Positions 27,765 through 36,808 are shown, counted from the stretch's first letter. The stretch: DNA of 64,000 bases from Lachnospiraceae bacterium (GCA_017520425.1 JAFXFO010000027.1:120762-184761); one strand, 5' to 3'. A program made the numbers and translations. The notes: generated from the sequence alone by a model not told the origin.

Positions 27765-28931
27765 ATGAATGTGAAGAAGGCAAAAAGAAGATTGGCATGG
27801 CTCTGTGTGGCCATTATAATGCTGACGGGAAAGTTGGAGGTATCCGCGCAAGTGGAGATTTCCGCACCGTCAGCTATTTTAGTGGAAGCATCCACGGGGG
27901 AAGTGATTTTGGAAAAGGATGCGGATGCAAAGAGAAGTCCGGCCAGTATTACCAAGGTGATGACCTTATTGTTGACATTTGAAGCTTTGGAAGAAGGAAA
28001 GGTGAGTCTGACGGATCAGGTGTTGACCAGTGAACATGCCAGCAGTATGGGTGGTTCCCAGGTGTTTCTGGCAGAGGGAGAAAAGCAGAGTCTGGACACC
28101 ATGATTAAATGTATTGTGATTTCCTCAGGCAATGATGCCTCCGTGGCTGTGGCAGAGCATATTGCAGGATCTGAAGAGGCTTTTGTGGATTTGATGAACA
28201 AAAAGGCGAAAGAGCTGGGCCTGGAAAATACCCACTTTGAGGATTGCTGTGGTTTGACAGACTCTGACAATCATTATTCTTCTGCCAGAGATGTGGCGAT
28301 TATGAGCCGGGAATTGATTTTGAACCATCCGGAAATTTATGATTATACCACTATCTGGATGGAAAATATCACCCACGAAACCAAGCAGGGAAGTAGTTTG
28401 TTTACCCTTTCCAGTACAAATAAGTTATTAAAGCAATATCCTTATACCACCGGACTGAAAACCGGTTCCACCAGTAAGGCCAAGTTCTGCGTGACTGCTA
28501 CTGCCAGAAAAGACAATATGGACATGATTGCCGTGGTGTTGGGAGCGGAGGACGGAAAGAGCAGGTTTAATGATGCCAAGGCACTGTTAAGCTATGGCTT
28601 TAATGTAAGTGATGTATACATAGACGAAAATACGGAAGCTTTGCCACCTTTAATGATTGAGAAAACCATGCAGGAGAGCGTAGAACTGAAGTTTGCAGGT
28701 CCGTTTCGGTATCTGGACACCAAGGGCAATGATTTATCCAAGGTGGAGGTGAAGGTAAGCCTTCCGGAAAAGGTGGAGGCACCGGTGGACGAAGGCGCAA
28801 AGGCGGGAGAGGTAAAGTATCTTTTGAATGGTACTCCTATCGGTAGTGTGGATATTCTTTTTGCGGAGAGCGTGGAAATGGCCGGATATGTGGATTATCT
28901 GCTTCAGGTATTTCGCGAGTTTTTGATGTGA
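27765..28931 (+). CDS. D-alanyl-D-alanine carboxypeptidase (DacF/PBP5-type, first copy)
   Basis: The 388-residue product carries a signal peptide (about 1-28, cleaved near VSA-QV). The penicillin-binding triad is complete: SITK (active Ser about 61), SGN and KTG in TGLKTGS. A beta-rich C-terminal domain follows, and the last 18 residues (DYLLQVFREFLM) can form a membrane-binding amphipathic helix. It trims the terminal D-Ala from peptidoglycan stem peptides. No good Shine-Dalgarno precedes the ATG, and an in-frame stop just upstream excludes a longer version. Confidence 0.93.
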   Translation: MNVKKAKRRLAWLCVAIIMLTGKLEVSAQVEISAPSAILVEASTGEVILEKDADAKRSPASITKVMTLLLTFEALEEGKVSLTDQVLTSEHASSMGGSQVFLAEGEKQSLDTMIKCIVISSGNDASVAVAEHIAGSEEAFVDLMNKKAKELGLENTHFEDCCGLTDSDNHYSSARDVAIMSRELILNHPEIYDYTTIWMENITHETKQGSSLFTLSSTNKLLKQYPYTTGLKTGSTSKAKFCVTATARKDNMDMIAVVLGAEDGKSRFNDAKALLSYGFNVSDVYIDENTEALPPLMIEKTMQESVELKFAGPFRYLDTKGNDLSKVEVKVSLPEKVEAPVDEGAKAGEVKYLLNGTPIGSVDILFAESVEMAGYVDYLLQVFREFLM

Positions 28932-29016
28932 TAATTTTGCTGGAAAGTAGGAAGAAAATATGATATACTAACAAGCGTAATTGGAAAGAGGGAAACCTTA
29001 AGGAAGAAAAGAAGCT

Positions 29017-29880
29017 ATGTGGGATATATTATTGATGATTGGGTGCGTTCTGGTAGTGATTTTGTGCTGGTTTATGTTATATGACGGTACCCGCTTTGTC
29101 ATACGAAGATATGTGATAAAAAGCCCCAAGATTGCGGCGGGTTACAGAGCAGTAGTATTGGCGGACTTGCATAATAAAAAATACGGTAAAAACAACCAAT
29201 TGCTGTTGCAGGCCATTGAAGAGCAGAAACCGGATGCTATCTGGATTGCGGGAGATATTCTGACCGCCAGACCGGGCAAAAGCTTGGAGCCAGCCACAGA
29301 GTTGTTACAGTCCCTTGCGGAAAAATATCCGATTTATTATGCCAACGGCAATCATGAGCATCGTATCAAGCTTTATCCCGAGACATACGGCGATATGGCG
29401 AAGCAATATGCGGAGGCTTTGGAGGAGCTTGCAATTCAGCCCCTTGTAAATGCAAATATGGAATTGCCGGATTTGAATATGGTGGTATATGGGGCAGAGA
29501 TTGACAAGGAGTATTATAGGCGCTTTGTGATACCGCATATGAAAGAAGCTTATTTGGAGGAGATTTTAGGGACGCCGGATGAGAAGAAGTTTAATGTGCT
29601 TTTGGCACACAATCCGGATTATTTCCCTGTATATGCCGAGTGGGGCGCTGATTTGGTGCTTTCCGGACATGTACACGGAGGCGTGGTGCGGATTCCCGGA
29701 TGGAAGGGAGTGGTGTCTCCCAATGTACGATTATTTCCCCAATATGATGGCGGGAAATTTGAAGAAGGTAAGAGTACCATGATACTGAGCAGGGGATTGG
29801 GTATGCATACCATACCGATTAGACTTTTTAATCCCGGCGAGTTGATTGTGATAGACTTAGAGAAAGAACAGGAACAATAA
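29017..29880 (+). CDS. Membrane-anchored metallophosphoesterase
   Basis: This 287-residue protein has an N-terminal membrane helix (about 3-22). The calcineurin-like metal motifs follow: VLADLHN, GDIL, GNHEH, LLAHNPD and SGHVHGG. This is the YaeI/YkuE-like layout, whose members act on phosphoesters at the membrane. The substrate is not determinable. A TATACT-like -10 lies about 50 bp upstream. The ScpA gene begins 1 nt after its stop codon, so the genes are coupled. Confidence 0.88.
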   Translation: MWDILLMIGCVLVVILCWFMLYDGTRFVIRRYVIKSPKIAAGYRAVVLADLHNKKYGKNNQLLLQAIEEQKPDAIWIAGDILTARPGKSLEPATELLQSLAEKYPIYYANGNHEHRIKLYPETYGDMAKQYAEALEELAIQPLVNANMELPDLNMVVYGAEIDKEYYRRFVIPHMKEAYLEEILGTPDEKKFNVLLAHNPDYFPVYAEWGADLVLSGHVHGGVVRIPGWKGVVSPNVRLFPQYDGGKFEEGKSTMILSRGLGMHTIPIRLFNPGELIVIDLEKEQEQ

Positions 29881-29881
29881 A

Positions 29882-30625
29882 ATGGCACTATCGGTGAAAT
29901 TGGAGGCTTTTGAAGGTCCTTTGGATCTGTTGCTTCATTTGATTGACAAAAACAAAGTGGATATTTATGATATCCCTATTGTGGAGATTACGGCACAATA
30001 TCTGGATTACATCAAGCAGATGGAAGTGGAGGATATGAACGTCATGAGCGAGTTTTTGGTCATGGCGGCTACTCTTTTAGATATTAAGTGCAGGATGCTT
30101 CTTCCCAAGGAAGTAAATGAAGAGGGTGAGGAAGAAGACCCCAGAGCAGAGCTGGTACAGAAGCTGTTGGAGCACAAGATGTATAAATATATGTCCCTGG
30201 AACTTCGGGACCGACAGGTGGATGCAGAGCGATTTTATTATCGGGAGAAGGATTTGCCCAAGGAGGTGGCAGATTACAGACCGCCCCTGGATTATGAAGA
30301 GCTGATTGGTGATATGACCTTGCAGAAGTTGAACGATGTGTTCAAGATGGTGATTAAGAAGCAGGAATATAAGATTGACCCCATCCGCAGTACTTATGGC
30401 AATATTGAAAAGGATGAGGTGGATATGGATGAACGTTTCCTGTATGTGGAGGCTTACGCCAGAGAACATAAACGCTTCAGTTTTCGGAATCTGTTAGAGA
30501 AGCAGAAGAGCAAGATGAATATCATAGTTACCTTTTTGGTAATTTTGGAACTAATGAAGAGTGGAAAGATCGTAATATCTCAGGAAAATATTTTCGACGA
30601 TATTATCATCGAATCTACGGTATAG
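29882..30625 (+). CDS. scpA: Segregation and condensation protein A
   Basis: This 247-residue kleisin has the N-terminal signature KLEAFEGPLDLLLHLIDKNKVDIYDIPI and the C-terminal winged helix. It bridges SMC heads and binds ScpB in the condensin that compacts and separates chromosomes. It is translationally coupled to the upstream phosphoesterase (1-nt gap), and scpB follows by 10 nt. Confidence 0.96.
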   Translation: MALSVKLEAFEGPLDLLLHLIDKNKVDIYDIPIVEITAQYLDYIKQMEVEDMNVMSEFLVMAATLLDIKCRMLLPKEVNEEGEEEDPRAELVQKLLEHKMYKYMSLELRDRQVDAERFYYREKDLPKEVADYRPPLDYEELIGDMTLQKLNDVFKMVIKKQEYKIDPIRSTYGNIEKDEVDMDERFLYVEAYAREHKRFSFRNLLEKQKSKMNIIVTFLVILELMKSGKIVISQENIFDDIIIESTV

Positions 30626-30635
30626 GAGAAGAATA

Positions 30636-31205
30636 ATGGAAAGAGAAAAAGCAAAAGCGGTGATGGAAGCAGTGCTTTTTGCCATGGGTGAAAGTGTGGA
30701 AATCAGCCGTTTGGCAGATGTAATAGAAGAGGATTTGCGTACTACTAAGAAGATACTGGCAGAGATGGCAGAGGATTACGAGAACAGTAGCCGAGGTATC
30801 AGTCTGGTGTATTTTGAGGATGCGGTACAGCTTTGTACCAAAGCGGATATGTATGAATACCTGATTAAGATTGCCAAGGCACCCCGTAAGATGGTGTTGA
30901 CGGATACGGTGATTGAGACCCTTTCCATTATCGCATACAAGCAGCCGGTAACCCGTGTGGAAATCGAAAAGGTAAGAGGTGTCAGCTGCGAGCATGCTAT
31001 TAATAAGCTGTTAGATTACGAACTGATTACGGAGCTGGGCAGAATGGATGCCCCCGGCCGTCCCATTCTTTTTGGTACCACCGAGCAGTTTTTGCGTTGC
31101 TTTGGTGTAAAGAGTCTGGAAGAGCTACCCGAAATGAGCACCGTACAGCTGGAAGAATTTAAACAACAGGCAGAGGCAGAGGTGCAGCTGCAGTTAGACA
31201 TATAG
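30636..31205 (+). CDS. scpB: Segregation and condensation protein B
   Basis: This 189-residue protein has two winged-helix domains (MEAVLFAMGESVEISRLADVI; ETLSIIAYKQPVTRVEIEKVRGV; GRPILFGTTEQFL), all family signatures. It dimerises and binds the middle of ScpA. The GGAGAAG site is good. The C-terminus ends in a Gln/Glu-rich tail. Confidence 0.96.
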   Translation: MEREKAKAVMEAVLFAMGESVEISRLADVIEEDLRTTKKILAEMAEDYENSSRGISLVYFEDAVQLCTKADMYEYLIKIAKAPRKMVLTDTVIETLSIIAYKQPVTRVEIEKVRGVSCEHAINKLLDYELITELGRMDAPGRPILFGTTEQFLRCFGVKSLEELPEMSTVQLEEFKQQAEAEVQLQLDI

Positions 31206-31220
31206 GAATGATTCAGTGAT

Positions 31221-31300
31221 AAATATCCTTCGAAACGAATATAGATAATAAGGACCGGCTTGCCGGTAACGGAAATCTATATTTGTTTCGGAGGATTTTT
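31221..31300 (+). promoter_or_regulatory. Long leader hairpin burying the ribosome binding site of the second carboxypeptidase gene
   Basis: Two 26-nt arms (31221-31246 and 31275-31300) pair with 23 Watson-Crick pairs, two G-U pairs and one mismatch. An inner ACCGG/CCGGT hairpin lies at 31253-31266. The 3' arm contains the GGAGGA ribosome binding site and ends at the base before the ATG, so the fold would block translation. It has no proper terminator tail. A reverse-transcribed or inserted palindrome is the alternative. Confidence 0.65.
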
Positions 31301-32635
31301 ATGTTTCGGTGGAAAAAATACATGGCGATTTGTCTTGTGACAATCTTATTATGGACTGACTTGCCGGTGCAAGCGGCTGAACCGGTAGAAACAGAGCTTT
31401 ATGCAAAGGCGGCAGTATTGATGGATGCAGAAAGCGGCAGGGTATTGTATGGAAAGAACGGGCAGGAGATTTTAGCCAATGCCAGCACTACAAAGATACT
31501 GACCTGTATCCTGGCACTGGAGACGGCAGACCCAGAGGAATGGGTGGACATTTCGGCCTACGCGTCCACCATGCCAAAGGTAAAACTGGGTGTAAAGAAA
31601 GGGGAACGATACCGCTTGGGAGACTTGCTTTATTCTCTGATGCTGGAGTCCCATAATGATGTGGCCGTAGCAATAGCGGAGCATATAGGTAAGGAATTTC
31701 TGGAAAAGGAGCTGGCAGAAAAGAGTGTATCCGAATACACGGCGGAGGAAAGCAAGGAAGCAGTGGCCGCCTTTGCAGATTTGATGAATGAGAAGGCACG
31801 GGAGCTGGGATGTGTAAATAGCTGGTTTATTACGCCCAACGGATTGGATGCCACAGAAACTTTTCATGCCAAGGACGGCAGTACCTTTTCAAAGGACCAT
31901 TCTACCACGGCTGAGGAACTGGCAAGGCTTATGTCTTACTGTGTATTGCATTCTCCGAAGAAAGAGGAGTTTTTGGAAATCACACAGACCATATCCTATA
32001 CGGTCACATCGGAAAAAGGCAGGAACCATTTTTGCACCAATCACAATGCCTTTCTGACCATGATGGAAGGTGTCATCAGTGGGAAGACGGGCTTTACCAA
32101 TAAAGCGGGGTATTGCTATGTGGGGGCACTGGAAAGAGACGGCAGGACCTTTGTGGTGGCATTGCTTGCCTGCGGCTGGCCTAACAATAAAAGTTATAAA
32201 TGGAGTGACAGCAAGAAGCTGATGAACTATGGAATAGAGAACTTTTTCAAAGGCGGTATAGAAGATTTGCAAAAAGAGGGTGAAATACCAAAGAAGATTC
32301 TTGTGATAAACGGACAGACCCACGGACTGGGGCAGCAGGCTTATGTTGGCTTGGAAGAGATTCCCGTAGAGCAGGAGGGAAAACTTTGGACAAAGTCAGG
32401 GACGGTACTATTAAGGGATGGGGAACAGGTGCAATTTAATTATGAATTGCCGGAAAAACTGGAAGCCCCGGTGAATAAAGGAGACATTGTAGGCAAATTA
32501 ACCTACACGGTGGATGGAAATATTTACCGGCAAAAGGATATTGTACTGACAGAAGATGTAAACAGAGTGGATTTCAGGTGGTGCTTTGAAAAGGTTTTCG
32601 ACATTTATTTGGGTAGAAATACACAAATAGAATAG
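31301..32635 (+). CDS. D-alanyl-D-alanine carboxypeptidase (DacF/PBP5-type, second copy)
   Basis: The start is set at ATG 31301 directly after GGAGGATTTTT. The TTG at 31283 lies inside the leader hairpin. The product is 444 residues with a signal peptide ending VQA-AE. The triad is STTK, SHN and KTG in SGKTGFTN. An insertion rich in Glu/Lys separates SHN from the KTG part, making it longer than the first copy. There is no clear C-terminal amphipathic helix. It acts in peptidoglycan trimming outside the membrane. Having two paralogues within 4 kb suggests duplication or stage-specific use. Confidence 0.92.
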   Translation: MFRWKKYMAICLVTILLWTDLPVQAAEPVETELYAKAAVLMDAESGRVLYGKNGQEILANASTTKILTCILALETADPEEWVDISAYASTMPKVKLGVKKGERYRLGDLLYSLMLESHNDVAVAIAEHIGKEFLEKELAEKSVSEYTAEESKEAVAAFADLMNEKARELGCVNSWFITPNGLDATETFHAKDGSTFSKDHSTTAEELARLMSYCVLHSPKKEEFLEITQTISYTVTSEKGRNHFCTNHNAFLTMMEGVISGKTGFTNKAGYCYVGALERDGRTFVVALLACGWPNNKSYKWSDSKKLMNYGIENFFKGGIEDLQKEGEIPKKILVINGQTHGLGQQAYVGLEEIPVEQEGKLWTKSGTVLLRDGEQVQFNYELPEKLEAPVNKGDIVGKLTYTVDGNIYRQKDIVLTEDVNRVDFRWCFEKVFDIYLGRNTQIE

Positions 32636-32675
32636 AAAAAAAGAGGATTCGGTTAAGCGTTAGTAAAAAAATGCA

Positions 32676-32713
32676 AAAAAAAGCAATTTGGGACTTTGCC
32701 AGTTGCTTTTTTT
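32676..32713 (+). terminator. Terminator after the second carboxypeptidase
   Basis: An 11-bp stem (32676-32686 with 32703-32713) has an A7 start and a T7 end. It overlaps the -35 of the decarboxylase promoter. Confidence 0.75.
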
Positions 32714-32723
32714 GTGTTATACT
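32696..32723 (+). promoter_or_regulatory. Promoter of the decarboxylase operon
   Basis: TTGCCA (32696-32701) and TATACT (32718-32723) are 16 bp apart. The leader is about 85 nt. Confidence 0.6.
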
Positions 32724-32814
32724 ACTGTGGACAATGAAAATGGGGAGGAATGGTGTTTATTCCCCAAAACTAATTTGTTAGTACATATTTATTATAAATG
32801 GAGGGCTGAAAAAC

Positions 32815-34242
32815 ATGAGTACTACTTCAAAAGCGAGTCAAAGAATCGAAGCTTTACTCGACGCAAACAGTTTCGTTGAAATTGGTGCACTTGTATCTGC
32901 AAGAGCTACAGATTTCAATCTGAAACAGAATGAAACTCCTTCTGACGGCGTTATCACCGGCTACGGAGTGATTGATGGTAATCCCGTGTATGTGTATAGC
33001 CAGGACGCTTCCGTATTAAACGGTACCGTTGGTGAAATGCATGCAAAGAAGATTACCAAACTCTATGATCTGGCTATGAAAACAGGAGCACCTGTAATCG
33101 GATTGATTGATTCTGCCGGACTTAGATTACAGGAGGCAACCGATGCATTAAACGCATTTGGTGAAATCTATATGAAGCAGACCCTTGCTTCCGGTGTGAT
33201 TCCTCAGATTACTGCAATCTTCGGAACCTGTGGTGGCGGACTGGCTTTATTCCCTACCATGACTGACTTTACTTTCATGGAAGGCAAGAACGCTAAGTTA
33301 TTTGTAAACGCACCTAATGCACTGGATGGAAATAATACTTCTAAGTGTGATTCTGCAGCAGCAAAATTCCAGGCTGAAGAAGCCGGTATTGTTGATGTTG
33401 TAGCAGATGAAGCTGATGTACTCGCTCAGATCAGAGCATTAATCGGTTTCTTACCTGCAAACAATGAAGATTTCAACATGGAAGATTGCATGGATGATTT
33501 GAACAGAGTAAATCCTGAGCTTGCTAACTGTGTTGGCGATACTTCAGTTGCTTTGTCCATCATCGCTGATGATAACAACTTCTTCGAAGTAAAGGCTGAC
33601 TATGCAAAGAACATGGTAACCGGTTTCATTAAGTTGAACGGTTCTACTGTTGGTTGTGTAGCTAACCGTACCGAAGTTTGTGATGAAGAAGGTAAAGTAG
33701 TAGAGAAGTTTGATGCAGTTCTGACCAAGAAGGGTTGTGAGAAGGCAGCAGATTTTGTGAACTTCTGTGATGCTTTCGGTATTCCTGTACTGACTCTTAC
33801 CAATGTTAAGGGTTACGAAGCTACCATGTGCTCTGAAAAGGGTATTGCAAAGGCAGCAGCTAAGCTTACATATGCATTTGCGAATGCAACCGTTGCTAAG
33901 GTAAATGTAATCATCGGTAAGGCTTACGGTTCTGCTTATGTAGCAATGAACTCTAAGGCAATCGGTGCTGATATCACCATGGCATGGCCTAATGCTGAAA
34001 TCGGTACCATGGATGCGAAGCTGGCTGCAAAGATTATGTATGAAGGCCAGGGCGCTGATGTGATTGATGAAAAGGCAGCTGAATATGCAGCACTTCAGAC
34101 AAGTGCTCTCAGTGCAGCTAAGAGAGGATATGTGGATCAGGTTGTAGAAGCAGCTGATACCAGAAAATATGTGATCGGTGCTTTCGAAATGTTATTTACA
34201 AAGAGCGAAGACCGTCCCGACAAGAAGCACGGAACAGTATAA
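32815..34242 (+). CDS. Acyl-CoA carboxyltransferase subunit (MmdA/GcdA/12S-like)
   Basis: This 475-residue protein has two crotonase-fold halves (GLIDSAGLRLQEA, ...GTCGGGLALFP; then NVKGYEATMCSEKGIAKAAAKL, GKAYGSAYVAMNSKAIG, AWPNAEIGTMDA). These proteins move a carboxyl group between biotin and an acyl-CoA such as methylmalonyl-, malonyl- or glutaconyl-CoA. It is about 35-40 residues shorter than MmdA at the N-terminus. It is first of five tightly linked genes that supply a carrier, a pump subunit and an OadA-type enzyme. The acyl-CoA used is not determinable. Codon use is strongly biased, suggesting high expression. Confidence 0.88.
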   Translation: MSTTSKASQRIEALLDANSFVEIGALVSARATDFNLKQNETPSDGVITGYGVIDGNPVYVYSQDASVLNGTVGEMHAKKITKLYDLAMKTGAPVIGLIDSAGLRLQEATDALNAFGEIYMKQTLASGVIPQITAIFGTCGGGLALFPTMTDFTFMEGKNAKLFVNAPNALDGNNTSKCDSAAAKFQAEEAGIVDVVADEADVLAQIRALIGFLPANNEDFNMEDCMDDLNRVNPELANCVGDTSVALSIIADDNNFFEVKADYAKNMVTGFIKLNGSTVGCVANRTEVCDEEGKVVEKFDAVLTKKGCEKAADFVNFCDAFGIPVLTLTNVKGYEATMCSEKGIAKAAAKLTYAFANATVAKVNVIIGKAYGSAYVAMNSKAIGADITMAWPNAEIGTMDAKLAAKIMYEGQGADVIDEKAAEYAALQTSALSAAKRGYVDQVVEAADTRKYVIGAFEMLFTKSEDRPDKKHGTV

Positions 34243-34259
34243 GAAAGGGTGATTAGAGT

Positions 34260-35051
34260 ATGAAAAAGATTATTACTTTAGTTTGTACGATTGCCTGTAT
34301 CTTTGGATTGACCGCTTGCGGAAGTGAACCCGAGTATACCGCTTATGAAAAGGAAAAATTAAGTAATGCTGAGGCTGCAGTGGAGCAAACCATACTTCCT
34401 TGCTTCCAGATATTTATGGAAGATGATAAGATGCAGTTGTTGGATGGATATACTGCTGATGAGATTTCTTATATTATTCAGAATTCATTTGGCTTTTATG
34501 CAGACGGCAATGCTATCAAGGGTGCGGTAACTTCTTTTAACAACGCCAAGGAATCCGTTGGTGAAATTGTTAAGATTAATGAAGTGGAATCTAAAATCGA
34601 AGACAAGACAATTATTGTTACGGTTTCAGTAGATGGTACTATCAAGAAGGGTAATGCGGAAGTGATTTTAACCAATGATATGTTCATGGAGATGCAATCA
34701 GCTGCATTAAACGAAGAGTCAACCATGGGTGATGCAATGACAAAGGCTGCATTAAATACCATTATTGGTATAAGTACTGTATTTATCGTACTGATATTGA
34801 TTAGCTTTATTATTGCATTATTTGGTTTCATTCCTAAGATTCAGGCCAAGATGGCAGAACGTAAGAATAAGAAAGAAGAAACAAGCATTGACAATACCAT
34901 TTCTCAGATTGTTGAGAAGGAAGAAGTTGATGTGACAGACGATTATGAATTAGTTGCTGTTATTGCTGCAGCCATTGCTGCAAGCGAAGGCGCAGCATCT
35001 ACGGACGGATTTGTAGTAAGAAGTGTTCGTAAGGTAAATAGAAGAAGATAA
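34260..35051 (+). CDS. OadG-family subunit fused to an N-terminal lipoprotein domain
   Basis: This 263-residue protein begins with a lipoprotein signal (lipobox LTAC, Cys at 20). About 130 residues of predicted extracytoplasmic domain follow, then one membrane helix (about 162-190) and a charged linker. The typical OadG/MmdD end is DDYELVAVIAAAIAAS...DGFVVRSVRKV. Ordinary OadG subunits are 80-120 residues with only the helix and tail. This subunit holds the carboxyltransferase against the membrane pump. The added outer domain is unusual; its role is unknown, possibly a docking or sensing module. Confidence 0.8.
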   Translation: MKKIITLVCTIACIFGLTACGSEPEYTAYEKEKLSNAEAAVEQTILPCFQIFMEDDKMQLLDGYTADEISYIIQNSFGFYADGNAIKGAVTSFNNAKESVGEIVKINEVESKIEDKTIIVTVSVDGTIKKGNAEVILTNDMFMEMQSAALNEESTMGDAMTKAALNTIIGISTVFIVLILISFIIALFGFIPKIQAKMAERKNKKEETSIDNTISQIVEKEEVDVTDDYELVAVIAAAIAASEGAASTDGFVVRSVRKVNRRR

Positions 35052-35075
35052 TAATTATTTATGGAGGATTAAAAA

Positions 35076-35447
35076 ATGAAGAATTATACCATTACCGTTA
35101 ACGGCAACGTATATGATGTAGTAGTAGAAGAAGGCGCATCTACCGGTGCTCCTGTAGTAAAGGCTCCCGCAGCACCCAAGGCAGCACCTAAGGCAGCTCC
35201 TGCAGCAGCTCCCGCAGCAGCTGGTGGCGCTGGTTCCGTAAAGGTTGAAGCAGGTGCAGCAGGTAAGATCTTCAAGATCGAAGCAAAGGTTGGCCAGGCA
35301 GTAAAGAAGGGCGATGCAGTAGTTATCTTAGAAGCTATGAAGATGGAAATCCCTGTTGTAGCTCCTCAGGATGGTACTATCGCAAGTATTGATGTAGCAG
35401 TTGGTGACCCTGTTGAAGCTGGTGCAGTTCTTGCAACCATGAACTAA
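35076..35447 (+). CDS. Biotin carrier protein of the decarboxylase
   Basis: The protein has 123 residues. A short N-terminal segment (MKNYTITVNGNVYDVVVEE) is followed by a flexible Ala/Pro/Lys linker and a biotinyl domain with the biotin-lysine motif EAMKMEIPV. It ferries carboxybiotin between the carboxyltransferases and OadB. It corresponds to MmdC, GcdC or the 1.3S transcarboxylase subunit. Confidence 0.93.
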   Translation: MKNYTITVNGNVYDVVVEEGASTGAPVVKAPAAPKAAPKAAPAAAPAAAGGAGSVKVEAGAAGKIFKIEAKVGQAVKKGDAVVILEAMKMEIPVVAPQDGTIASIDVAVGDPVEAGAVLATMN

Positions 35448-35489
35448 TTAAAGTAATCTGATTACTTGATAACAACAGGAGGTTAACAA

Positions 35490-36641
35490 ATGGATTACAT
35501 ACTTAATACGTTTAGCAACCTCATCAAGCAGACAGCATTTTGTAACCTGACTTGGGGCAATTTCATTATGATTGCGGTTGCTTGCTTTTTCCTTTATTTA
35601 GCTATCGCTAAAGGGTTTGAGCCTCTGCTTTTAACTCCGATAGCATTCGGTATGTTGCTCGTTAACATCTATCCTGACATCATGCTTCATACAGCAGATT
35701 CAGCAAATGGTGTGGGCGGCTTACTGTATTATTTCTACTTATTAGACGAATGGGCAATCTTACCTTCCCTGATTTTCATGGGTGTAGGTGCGATGACCGA
35801 CTTCGGTCCTTTGATTGCGAACCCGAAGAGCTTCCTGCTGGGTGCAGCAGCTCAGTTTGGTATTTACATGGCATATTTCGGTGCTATTTTCCTTGGTTTC
35901 AACGACCAGGCAGCGGCAGCGATTTCCATCATCGGTGGTGCTGACGGCCCTACTTCCATTTTCTTGGCAAGTAAGTTAGGTCAGACCGCTATTATGGGAC
36001 CTATTGCGGTGGCGGCATATTCCTATATGTCATTGGTTCCCATTATCCAGCCACCTATTATGAAGGCATTGACAACAGAAGAAGAGAGAAAAATCAAGAT
36101 GGGTCAGCTTCGTCCTGTATCCAAGCTGGAAAGAATCCTCTTCCCTATCGTTGTTACCATTGTAGTATGTTTAATTCTTCCTACCACAGCTCCTCTTGTA
36201 GGTATGCTGATGCTTGGTAACCTGTTCAAGGAATCCGGCGTGGTAAGACAGTTAACAGATACTGCATCCAATGCACTTATGTACATCGTAGTTATTTTAC
36301 TTGGTACTTCCGTAGGTGCAACCACCAGTGCAGAAGCATTCTTAAACTGGGATACTATCAAAATTGTAATTCTTGGTTTAATTGCATTCTCGTTCGGTAC
36401 AGCAGCAGGTACTGTATTCGGTAAGATTATGTGTAAGCTTACCAAGGGTAAGGTTAACCCTCTTATCGGTTCCGCAGGTGTATCCGCAGTTCCTATGGCA
36501 GCACGTGTATCACAGAAGGTTGGTGCAGAGTATGATCCTACAAACTTCCTTTTGATGCACGCTATGGGACCTAACGTAGCAGGTGTTATCGGTACTGCAG
36601 TAGCTGCAGGTACCTTCATGGCGATATTCGGTGTATTCTAA
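35490..36641 (+). CDS. oadB: Na+-translocating decarboxylase beta subunit
   Basis: This 383-residue polytopic membrane protein has about nine or ten helices. It contains the family signature around the essential aspartate (SIIGGADGPTSIFLASKL) and the later repeat (GSAGVSAVPMAARVSQKVG). It decarboxylates carboxybiotin and pumps Na+ outward. A GGAGG site precedes the start. Family symbols oadB, mmdB and gcdB are all possible, since the beta subunit does not reveal the substrate. Confidence 0.95.
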   Translation: MDYILNTFSNLIKQTAFCNLTWGNFIMIAVACFFLYLAIAKGFEPLLLTPIAFGMLLVNIYPDIMLHTADSANGVGGLLYYFYLLDEWAILPSLIFMGVGAMTDFGPLIANPKSFLLGAAAQFGIYMAYFGAIFLGFNDQAAAAISIIGGADGPTSIFLASKLGQTAIMGPIAVAAYSYMSLVPIIQPPIMKALTTEEERKIKMGQLRPVSKLERILFPIVVTIVVCLILPTTAPLVGMLMLGNLFKESGVVRQLTDTASNALMYIVVILLGTSVGATTSAEAFLNWDTIKIVILGLIAFSFGTAAGTVFGKIMCKLTKGKVNPLIGSAGVSAVPMAARVSQKVGAEYDPTNFLLMHAMGPNVAGVIGTAVAAGTFMAIFGVF

Positions 36642-36655
36642 AGCTGTGCGCAGAC

Positions 36656-36754
36656 AAAATATAGAAACGTTTGCTATGCTTGCATACGCAAACGTGCCTA
36701 TATTTTAGGATGCATAGAGCGCGGAGCGCGATGAAATAAGCCCGTAGGGCTTAT
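36656..36754 (+). repeat. Hairpin cluster between oadB and oadA
   Basis: The first hairpin pairs 36656-36664 with 36698-36706 and 36667-36674 with 36688-36695, with only a 2x2 internal loop between. A GCGCGG/AGCGCG element follows, then a perfect 8-bp stem 36736-36743 with 36747-36754. No T-tract is seen, so read-through is expected. The structures may stabilise the upstream mRNA or set subunit ratios. Confidence 0.6.
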
Positions 36755-36808
36755 GAATTGCACAGCGAAATCTGTATAATAAAATAATAATTTTGGAGGA
36801 AATCGTAA

